Part shown: piece by piece, positions 29,890 to 36,325 of the stretch | Position numbering within the stretch: position 1 is the stretch's first letter | How the letters are laid out: each line of letters begins with the position of its first letter | The notes under the pieces: model-generated | The model's database searches: none | Seen by the model: the letters and a program-made list of their open reading frames with translations, nothing else | What the model was told of the DNA's origin: nothing | Made by a program: the position numbers and the translations under genes | Source: Microbacterium jejuense | Lineage (GTDB): Bacteria; Actinomycetota; Actinomycetes; Actinomycetales; Microbacteriaceae | Direction of reading: 5' to 3' | DNA: 64,000 bases | Assembly: GCF_019511665.1 (NCBI RefSeq) | Contig: NZ_JAEUAW010000016.1 | Span: forward strand, 21,518-85,517

Positions 29890-30804
29890 TCACGTGGCGC
29901 GAGCGGCCTCGAGCAGCTCGCGCGCGACCGGGGCGAGGTCACGGGGCGTGCCGCGCCAGATCGCGGTGATGGGGCGCAGGATCGGATCGGTCGCGACCGC
30001 CACCTGCGCCAGGCGACCGAGGCGGAGGTCGTCGGCGACGACGCGACTCGACAGCACGGCCGGCGCCAGGCCGCTCGCCACCGCCGACCGGATCGCCGCA
30101 GCGTTCGCGAGGACCAGCGCGGGCTCGGCGGGCGGGTGGCCGAGCCGCCCCTCGACGACGAGCTCCCACGCGCGCCGCGTCCCGCTGCCCCGCTCGCGCG
30201 CGACGAGCCCGGTCGCGGCGACCTCGTCGAGTCCGACCGTGTCGCGCGACGCCCACGGGTGATCGGTCGCCACGACGACCACGAGCTCGTCACGGGCGAC
30301 GACGCGACTCCACAGGTCCGTCAGCGGCTCGGGACTCTCGATGAATCCGATGGATGCCGCACCGCTGCGCACCCGTTCACACGTGTCGGCGCTGTTCGCG
30401 GTGAGCAGGCGCACCTCTGTCGGCTGACGGCCGGCCGCCAGCTGCGTCGTCCGCAGGGTGACCAGCCAGTGCGGCAGCAGATGCGCCGCGACGGTCTGGC
30501 TCGCGGCGACGGCGAGCTCGCGGCCCGATTCCCCGCGCAGCTGATCGACCCCGGTCTCGAGCCGGTCGGCGGCGTGCAGCAGGTCGTCGGCCCACGAGGC
30601 GAACACCTCGCCCGCCGGGGTGGCGGTCACGCCGTGCGGGGAGCGCAGCAGCAGCTCGAGCCCGAGGGCACGCTCCATGGCCCGCAGCCGCGCCGACGCC
30701 GACTGCTGGGTGACACCGCGCTCTCGCGCCGCGGCCGAGATGGAGCCGGTCTCGAAGACGGCGCGCAGCAGGCGGAGCGACTCGACATCGGGCACATATC
30801 CCAC
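29890..30804 (-). CDS. LysR family transcriptional regulator
   Basis: Predicted 304 aa. N-terminal winged helix (about 5-65, LRLLRAVFETGSISAAARERGVTQQSASARLRAMERALG), then the two-lobed effector domain (about 95-300, AVAASQTVAAHLLPHWLV). The GTG at 30804 lies six bases after TAGGCT without a ribosome binding site, so a leaderless start; GTG 30795 is an alternative. It is divergent from the YeiH exporter gene, the same arrangement as yeiE-yeiH in enterobacteria, with a palindromic LysR box between. It is the most likely regulator of the exporter and possibly of the monooxygenase operon that ends next to it. Confidence 0.88.
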   Translation of the reverse strand: MGYVPDVESLRLLRAVFETGSISAAARERGVTQQSASARLRAMERALGLELLLRSPHGVTATPAGEVFASWADDLLHAADRLETGVDQLRGESGRELAVAASQTVAAHLLPHWLVTLRTTQLAAGRQPTEVRLLTANSADTCERVRSGAASIGFIESPEPLTDLWSRVVARDELVVVVATDHPWASRDTVGLDEVAATGLVARERGSGTRRAWELVVEGRLGHPPAEPALVLANAAAIRSAVASGLAPAVLSSRVVADDLRLGRLAQVAVATDPILRPITAIWRGTPRDLAPVARELLEAARAT

Positions 30805-30806
30805 AG

Positions 30807-30825
30807 GTACAGCCTATGCCTGTAC
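30807..30825. promoter_or_regulatory. LysR box between the regulator and exporter genes
   Basis: A 19-bp perfect-arm palindrome: GTACAG (30807-30812), 7-base spacer, CTGTAC (30820-30825). It contains the leftward -10 box TAGGCT and ends two bases before the LysR start codon, so binding would autoregulate the LysR gene while acting on the exporter. Confidence 0.7.
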
Positions 30826-30880
30826 CCCTACGCGTCCCGCGGGGATACCCGCCGCGCGGTCGAGGAGCGAGCGTTGAAGG

Positions 30881-31903
30881 GTGTTCCGCCCCTCCCCGCT
30901 CGCCCACCGCACCGCGCAGCTCCTCCCCGGCGTCGCGCTGTGCCTCGCGATCGGCGGCGTCTCGCTCGCGATCGGCGCGGCTGCCCCGGTGGTCGGCACG
31001 GCGCTGCCGGCCATCGCTCTCGGCGTCGCGGTGGCCGCGTTCCGCCGTCCGGGCGCTCGCACGGGCCCAGGCATCGCGTTCTCGGGCAAGTGGCTGCTGC
31101 AGGCGGCTGTGGTGCTGCTGGGAGCGCACCTGTCGCTGCAGGACGTGCTCGCGGTCGGCGCGGAATCCCTGCCCGTCATGCTCAGCACCCTGACCGTGTG
31201 CCTCGTCGCCGCGTGGGGGCTCGGCCGGGCCCTGCGGATCGACGGGCGGCTGCGCACCCTCATCGGGGTCGGCACCGGCGTCTGCGGCGCGTCCGCGATC
31301 GCCGCCGTCGCTCCGGTCATCGCGGCGACGAGCGGAGAGATCGCGTACGCCGTGTCGACGATCTTCGTGTTCAACATCGCCGCGGCGGTCGCGTTCCCGC
31401 TGCTCGGGCACGCGCTGGGGCTGGACGCCCACGCGTTCGGGCTGCTCGCCGGCACCGCGATCAACGACACGAGCTCGGTGGTCGCGGCGGCCACGACATT
31501 CGGCGCGGGAGCCCTGGGCTTCGCCGTCGTCGTGAAGCTCGTGCGCACGCTCATGATCGTGCCGATCTGCGTGGGACTGGCCCTCCGTCAGCCCGGCTCG
31601 CGTAGGCGCGAACTCATGCGCCACCCGTGGCGCATCGTCACGCTCGTGCCGTGGTTCATCGTCGGCTTCGTCGTGATGACCCTCGCGAACTCCGCCGGTC
31701 TCATCGCCGGCCCCGTGCGCGACACCTTGCTCGCTCTGAGCGGCATCCTCATCGCCGCCGCACTCGCGGGCATCGGCCTGTCGACGGACCTCGGCGCCAT
31801 CCGGCGCGCGGGCTGGCGCCCCCTCGCACTCGGCGGGGTGCTCTCGGTGCTCGTCACGGCCACGGCGGTGGGCGCGCTCGCCCTGACCGGACAGCTCGCC
31901 TGA
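30881..31903 (+). CDS. YeiH/UPF0324 family putative sulfate or sulfite exporter
   Basis: Predicted 340 aa with about ten membrane segments. Family features: LGVAVAAFRRPGARTGPGIAFSGKWLLQAAVVLLG near the N-terminus, TGVCGASAIAAVAPVI in the middle, and GTAINDTSSVVAAA. Members are putative exporters of sulfate-like oxyanions. Standing next to monooxygenases that would liberate sulfite, it plausibly prevents sulfite build-up. The start is a GTG with GAAGG almost adjacent and AGGAG 12-17 bases upstream; a precise start is uncertain. Direct evidence for the transported ion is weak across the family. Confidence 0.82.
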   Translation: MFRPSPLAHRTAQLLPGVALCLAIGGVSLAIGAAAPVVGTALPAIALGVAVAAFRRPGARTGPGIAFSGKWLLQAAVVLLGAHLSLQDVLAVGAESLPVMLSTLTVCLVAAWGLGRALRIDGRLRTLIGVGTGVCGASAIAAVAPVIAATSGEIAYAVSTIFVFNIAAAVAFPLLGHALGLDAHAFGLLAGTAINDTSSVVAAATTFGAGALGFAVVVKLVRTLMIVPICVGLALRQPGSRRRELMRHPWRIVTLVPWFIVGFVVMTLANSAGLIAGPVRDTLLALSGILIAAALAGIGLSTDLGAIRRAGWRPLALGGVLSVLVTATAVGALALTGQLA

Positions 31904-31908
31904 GCCCC

Positions 31909-32022
31909 GGCATCCCTCCCTCCCCCCTCGTCAACAGGTCAACCGCGCCTGCGTAGGACGCGCGGGCCGGATTCCTCTTGTACAAACGCGGTTGACCTGT
32001 TGAACGAGGGACGAGGGATGCC
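31909..32022. repeat. Palindromic intergenic element, copy A
   Basis: A 114-base nested inverted repeat. Outer arms GGCATCCCTC (31909-31918) and GAGGGATGCC (32013-32022); inner perfect 17-bp arms TCAACAGGTCAACCGCG (31931-31947) and its reverse complement (31987-32003); with a one-base bulge, pairing extends outward through CCCTCG. Loop 39 bases. It occupies the gap between two convergent genes. Two relatives lie at 34963 and 35123. It may be a bidirectional terminator, a REP/MITE-like element or a structured RNA. Confidence 0.85.
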
Positions 32023-32082
32023 GCCACTCGGCGCGACCCGACCGCCCGGGCGCGGGCCGCGCCGACCGCCCCGATGCCCCGG

Positions 32083-33090
32083 CTACAGGGCGACGTGGAA
32101 CTTCGGGCCGGGCCCGGCCCCGGGCGGACGCGAGCCGGCGAGGATCGCGGGCAGCTCGTCGAGTGCCACGGTCGCGGCGACGAGCGGACGCGGGTCGACG
32201 ATGCCCGCGGCGTACGCGTCGATGGTTCCCGCGAGGCCCGGCGAGGCGCTCAGCACGCCGACGGCCGTGACGTCCTTGAGGGCGAGGTCGCGCGTGTCGA
32301 TGACACTGGGCGTGCCCGCCAGTCCGATGTACACGACGCGTCCGCCCGGTTCGACGAGCTCCAGGGCGCGTGCGGGCAGAGTGGGCGAATTGGATGCCTC
32401 GATCACCGCGTCCCAGGGCAGCCCGGGCAGGTCGGCCTCGGTCCAGACCTCGTCGAAGCCCAGCGAGCGCGCGAATCCCGCCGACGCCGCGTCGCGGGCC
32501 AGCAGGTGCACCTCGGCGCCCGCGGCGCGGGCGAACAGCGCGCACAGCAGGCCGATCGTGCCCGGCCCGAGCACGAGGCACCGGTCGCCGGGGCGCAGCG
32601 CCGCGCCCTCCACGGCGCGGAACGCGTTTCCGCCCGGCTCGACGAGCGCCCCCATGGCGTCGTCGACCACGTCCGGCAGCCGGTGCAGCGAGCGCACCGG
32701 CGTCGCGACCCGCTCCGCGAGCGCACCGGCCTTGCCTCCGCGGATGCCGAGCTCGAGCCGGCGATCGCACACGTGCTGCCGGCCGTGCTCGCAGCGGCGG
32801 CATGCGCCGCAGCCGAGCATCGTGTCGCCGGTGACGCGGCGTCCGATCCACGACGGGTCCACGCCGGGGCCGACGGCTGCCACCGCACCCATCCACTCGT
32901 GACCGATGCGCATCGGATACGCGGCGTGTCCCGAGTGCAGGTATGCCATGTCGCCCGTGAAGAACTCGACATCGGTGCCGCAGATGCCCGCGCGCCGCAC
33001 GTCGACGACGACCTCACCGGGCGCGGCGACGGGCTCGGCCACGTCGTGCACCTCGGCGTGGCCGGGTGCCGTGATGACGAGCGCCTTCAT
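32083..33090 (-). CDS. Zinc-dependent medium-chain alcohol/sugar dehydrogenase
   Basis: Predicted 335 aa MDR-family enzyme. Catalytic zinc ligands C37 and H64-E65 (GHE) and the structural-zinc cysteines C94, C97, C100 and C108 are all present; the nucleotide-binding part has LGPGTIGLL (a GxGxxG variant). It would oxidise a polyol or sugar-derived alcohol with NAD(P)+. It follows the IlvD/Edd dehydratase gene by 30 bases in the same operon, so the substrate is probably a sugar or sugar acid of the same pathway, such as an L-arabinose, xylose, fucose or galactonate route. Exact substrate cannot be read. Confidence 0.87.
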   Translation of the reverse strand: MKALVITAPGHAEVHDVAEPVAAPGEVVVDVRRAGICGTDVEFFTGDMAYLHSGHAAYPMRIGHEWMGAVAAVGPGVDPSWIGRRVTGDTMLGCGACRRCEHGRQHVCDRRLELGIRGGKAGALAERVATPVRSLHRLPDVVDDAMGALVEPGGNAFRAVEGAALRPGDRCLVLGPGTIGLLCALFARAAGAEVHLLARDAASAGFARSLGFDEVWTEADLPGLPWDAVIEASNSPTLPARALELVEPGGRVVYIGLAGTPSVIDTRDLALKDVTAVGVLSASPGLAGTIDAYAAGIVDPRPLVAATVALDELPAILAGSRPPGAGPGPKFHVAL

Positions 33091-33120
33091 CGCCGGGCTC
33101 GCGGGGGCAGCAGCTGCAGC

Positions 33121-34833
33121 TCAGTGGGATTCACGGCGGACCTCGGATCCGGATGCGCCGACGAGGAAGTCGAGGTCGGCGCCGCGGTCGGCCTGCAGCA
33201 CATGGTCGACGTACAGCCGCTCCCACCCGCGACGCGGGTTCGCGTACCCGTCGACGGTGGCCTGGTTTGGGGCGCGTCGGGCGAGCTCGTCGGCGGGAAC
33301 GTCGAGGTCCAGCCGGCGGGCGCGCACATCGAGGCTGATCCAGTCGCCCGTCTGCACGAGGGCGAGCGGTCCGCCCGCCGCGGCCTCGGGGGTCACGTGG
33401 AGCACGACCGTGCCGTAGGCGGTGCCCGACATGCGTCCGTCGCAGATGCGGACCATGTCGCGCACGCCCCTCTCCAGCAGCTTGGTCGGCAACGGCATGT
33501 TCGACACCTCCGGCATGCCCGGATACCCCTTCGGTCCGCACCCGCGCAGCACCATCACCGAGTCCTCGTCGATGTCGAGGTCGGGGTCGTCGATGCGCGC
33601 GTGGAAGTCCTCGATCGAGTCGAACACCACCGCCCGCCCCCGATGCTTCAGCAGATGCGGCGATGCCGCCGCGGGCTTGATGAGCGCCCCGCCGGGGGCG
33701 AGCGACCCGCGCAGCACCGAGATCCCCGCGTGCGACTGCAGCGGGGATTCGCGCGGCGTGATGACGTCGGCATCCCAGATCTTCGCGTCCTCGAGGTACT
33801 CGACCAGCGGACGCCCGGTGATGGTCAGCGCCTCCGAGTCGAGCAGGTCGCGCACCTCGCGCAGCACCGCGAGGAACCCGCCTGCCCGGTAGAGGTCGTC
33901 CATGAGATACCTGCCCGCCGGCTGCAGGTTCACCAGCAGCGGCACCTCCGCACCGATCCGGTCGAAGTCGTCGACAGTCAGGTCGATGCGCAGGCGCCCG
34001 GCGATCGCCAGCAGGTGCACCACCGCGTTCGTCGACCCGCCGATCGCCGCCAGCGCCACGATCGCGTTGTGGAAGCTGCCCTTCGTGAGGAACGACGACG
34101 GACGCCGATCCTCCGCGACCAGCTGCACCGCGAACCGACCCGTGTCATGCGCGGCCTCCAGCAGCCGCGCATCCGCGGCCGGCGTCCCGGCGAGCCCCGG
34201 GATCACCGTGCCGAGCGCTTCGGCGACCAGCGCCATCGTCGAGGCCGTGCCCATCGTGTTGCAGTGGCCCTTCGAGCGGATCATCGACGACTCGCTCTTG
34301 AGGAACATCGCCTCTGACAGCGTGCCGGCCCGCACCTCTTCGCTCAGGCGCCAGACGTCGGTGCCGCATCCCAGCGCCTCTCCCCGGAAGTGGCCGGTGA
34401 GCATCGGCCCGCCCGGCACCACCACCGCCGGAAGATCGACGGATGCCGCCGCCATCAGCAGCGACGGGATCGTCTTGTCGCACCCGCCCAGCAGCACCAC
34501 CCCGTCGATCGGGTTGGCACGCAGCATCTCCTCCGTGGCCATCGCCGCCATGTTGCGCCACAGCATCGCCGTCGGCCGGACGTTCGTCTCACCCAGCGAC
34601 ACCACCGGCAGCTCCAGCGGGATCCCGCCCGCCTCGTACACGCCGTTCTTCACCGACTGCGCCACCTCCGACAGGTGCGCATTGCACGGCGTGAGATCTG
34701 ACGCCGTGTTCGCGATCGCGATCTGCGGACGCCCCGTGAACGCACTGTCAGGCACACCCCGCCGCATCCACGCGCGATGGATGTACGCGTTGCGGTCATC
34801 CCCCGCATACCAGTGCGCACTGCGAAGCGTCAT
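33121..34833 (-). CDS. IlvD/Edd family dehydratase (probable sugar-acid dehydratase)
   Basis: Predicted 570 aa. The three cysteines that bind the iron-sulfur cluster are present: C50 (TPCNAH), C118 (GGCDKT) and C191 (GHCNTMGTAS). The lysine/arginine-containing ICDGRMSGTAYG stretch near the C-terminus is also intact. Length and the RNAYIHRAWMRRGVPD start resemble the L-arabinonate/xylonate/galactonate dehydratase branch more than biosynthetic dihydroxy-acid dehydratase. The start at 34833 has GAGAGG upstream. It is first in a two-gene operon with a zinc dehydrogenase. No aldolase or keto-deoxy-acid dehydrogenase is nearby, so the pathway is incomplete here. Confidence 0.85.
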   Translation of the reverse strand: MTLRSAHWYAGDDRNAYIHRAWMRRGVPDSAFTGRPQIAIANTASDLTPCNAHLSEVAQSVKNGVYEAGGIPLELPVVSLGETNVRPTAMLWRNMAAMATEEMLRANPIDGVVLLGGCDKTIPSLLMAAASVDLPAVVVPGGPMLTGHFRGEALGCGTDVWRLSEEVRAGTLSEAMFLKSESSMIRSKGHCNTMGTASTMALVAEALGTVIPGLAGTPAADARLLEAAHDTGRFAVQLVAEDRRPSSFLTKGSFHNAIVALAAIGGSTNAVVHLLAIAGRLRIDLTVDDFDRIGAEVPLLVNLQPAGRYLMDDLYRAGGFLAVLREVRDLLDSEALTITGRPLVEYLEDAKIWDADVITPRESPLQSHAGISVLRGSLAPGGALIKPAAASPHLLKHRGRAVVFDSIEDFHARIDDPDLDIDEDSVMVLRGCGPKGYPGMPEVSNMPLPTKLLERGVRDMVRICDGRMSGTAYGTVVLHVTPEAAAGGPLALVQTGDWISLDVRARRLDLDVPADELARRAPNQATVDGYANPRRGWERLYVDHVLQADRGADLDFLVGASGSEVRRESH

Positions 34834-34962
34834 CGTCGACCTCTCGTCCCGGCCACGCGCAGCCGCACGGCCCTTCCGCCATCCTCCCCGATCCTCCGCC
34901 CGGCGCGCCCGAGGCACGGCCCTGTGAGAAATGGCCTGCCCACCGCGCCGGCCGCGGCCGCT

Positions 34963-35088
34963 GGCATCCCTCACCCTTCAACAGGTCAACCACGCTTCCA
35001 CAGGACCGATTCAGCCCGTTCCTCCTGCGCAACGCCGGTGACCTGTCGGACAAGCCACACCGGGCGCCACCCGAGACGAGTGAATGCC
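34963..35088. repeat. Palindromic intergenic element, copy B
   Basis: About 126 bases, starting GGCATCCCTC with the left arm TTCAACAGGTCAACCACG (34977-34994). The right arm is degenerate: one T is missing (GGTGACCTGTCGG instead of GGTTGACCTGTCGA) and the terminal GGGATGCC is altered to GAATGCC. About 85-90% similar by eye to copy C, which follows 160 bases further on. Confidence 0.8.
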
Positions 35089-35122
35089 GCGACCCGGCCG
35101 GCTCCGCCGGCCGCGCCCCCCC

Positions 35123-35252
35123 GGCATCCCTCACCCCTTTCAACAGGTCAACCACGCCTCCACAGGACCGATCCACCCCGTTCCTCCTGCGCAACGCCGG
35201 TTGACCTGTCGAACAAGCCACACCGGCCGCCGACCCGAGACGAAGGGATGCC
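35123..35252. repeat. Palindromic intergenic element, copy C
   Basis: About 130 bases bounded by GGCATCCCTC (35123) and GGGATGCC (ending 35252). The left arm CAACAGGTCAACCACG and right arm GGTTGACCTGTCGAAC are intact. The loop shares TCCACAGGACCGAT and CCGTTCCTCCTGCGCAACG with copy B; copy A keeps only the short words AGGAC and TTCCTC at equivalent places. It lies just downstream of the leftward aldo/keto reductase, in a terminator-like position. Confidence 0.8.
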
Positions 35253-35263
35253 GCGACCCGGCC

Positions 35264-36199
35264 TCAGGGAACGCGATACCCCGCGGCGCGGAAGAGCTCG
35301 TACCACTCCGCGCGCGTGAGGACCACGTCCGAGCCCTGCGCGGCCCCGCGCACGCGCTCCGGCGTCGTCGTGCCGAGCACGACCTGCATCGCGGCGGGGT
35401 GGCGCGTGATCCACGCCACGGCGATCGCGATCGGGGGCACGTCGTACGCCGCGGCGAGGCGGTCGACCACGGCGTTCAGCTCGGGATAGTCGGGCGAGTC
35501 CAGGAACACGCCGGTGAAGAAGCCGGCCTGGAACGGCGACCACGCCTGGATGGCGATGTCGTGCAGCCGGCAGTAGTCCACGATGCCGCCGCCGTCGAGG
35601 GTCAGCGACTGGTCCTCGCCCTGCATGTTCGCCGCGACGCCCTGCGCGATGGCCGGGGCGTGCGTGATCGACAGCTGGATCTGGTTGGCGACGAGGGGCT
35701 GGCGCACCGACTTCTTGAGCAGGTCGATCTGGCGCGGCGTGTGGTTCGAGACGCCGAAGGCGCGCACCTTGCCCGCGGCTTCGAGGTCGTCGAAGGCCCG
35801 CGCGACCTCGTCGGGCTCGACGAGCGCGTCTGGACGATGCAGCAGCAGGATGTCGATGTAGTCGGTCTCGAGAGCACGCAGCGACCCCTCGACGGACTCG
35901 ACCAGGTGCTCGTACGAGAAGTCGAAGTACGGGCCCTCTCGCACGATGCCCGCCTTGGTCTGGATGGTGAGCTGCTCGCGGTCAGACGGGCTGAGCCGCA
36001 TGGCCTCGGCGAACCGTCGCTCGCACCCGTGCAGGTCCCTGCCGTAGACGTCGGCGTGGTCGACGAAGTCGATCCCGGCGTCGCGGGCCGTGTTCACCAG
36101 CGTGCGCACCGCGTCGTCGTCGAGGTCCTGGATCCGCATCAGTCCGAGCACCACCTCGGGTGCGGGGCGGTCGATGCCGGTGAGGCCGATGGTCTTCAT
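35264..36199 (-). CDS. Aldo/keto reductase (YdhF-like)
   Basis: Predicted 311 aa (alpha/beta)8-barrel NADPH-dependent reductase. The catalytic tetrad is recognisable: D47 and Y52 (DHADVYG), K83 (QTKAG) and H121 (LLLHRPD), positions approximate. The C-terminal cofactor loop LGTTTPERVRG is typical. It resembles E. coli YdhF by motif order. It stands alone between the palindromic elements and the GH59 gene and may reduce sugar-derived aldehydes; the physiological substrate is unknown. Confidence 0.87.
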   Translation of the reverse strand: MKTIGLTGIDRPAPEVVLGLMRIQDLDDDAVRTLVNTARDAGIDFVDHADVYGRDLHGCERRFAEAMRLSPSDREQLTIQTKAGIVREGPYFDFSYEHLVESVEGSLRALETDYIDILLLHRPDALVEPDEVARAFDDLEAAGKVRAFGVSNHTPRQIDLLKKSVRQPLVANQIQLSITHAPAIAQGVAANMQGEDQSLTLDGGGIVDYCRLHDIAIQAWSPFQAGFFTGVFLDSPDYPELNAVVDRLAAAYDVPPIAIAVAWITRHPAAMQVVLGTTTPERVRGAAQGSDVVLTRAEWYELFRAAGYRVP

Positions 36200-36276
36200 G
36201 CTGTCTGCTTTCGTTCGACGGCCGCGACGTCACGGCCGGTGGGGAGTCTATGCCCGGCCGCCCATCCCACGAGGTC

Positions 36277-36312
36277 AGCGGACGGGGACCGTCGGGTCGG
36301 CCCCCGTCCGCT
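36277..36312 (-). terminator. Terminator hairpin of the GH59 gene
   Basis: AGCGGACGGGG (36277-36287) and CCCCGTCCGCT (36302-36312) form a perfect 11-bp stem with a 14-base loop, 13 bases past the stop codon of the leftward GH59 gene. Confidence 0.7.
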
Positions 36313-36325
36313 CGCTGGAGCGCGG

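Larger units (their letters stand above)
34834..35263. other. 430-base gene-free region holding two palindromic elements
   Basis: No convincing coding sequence lies here; leftward reading frames through it exist only because of the repeats. The first 130 bases hold the dehydratase leader. The rest is two tandem copies (B and C) of the element also present at 31909, separated by a GC-rich linker containing GGCCGGC..GCCGGCC. The aldo/keto reductase ends 11 bases after copy C. Confidence 0.7.

Noticed and set aside
34796..35221. Leftward 141-codon reading frame with two similar blocks (GQPALRRRNGVDRSCG and SPALRRRNGLNRSCG)
   Set aside because: The internal similarity is only the tandem repeat copies B and C read in the same frame. 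No ribosome binding site, no family match, and it overlaps the dehydratase start.
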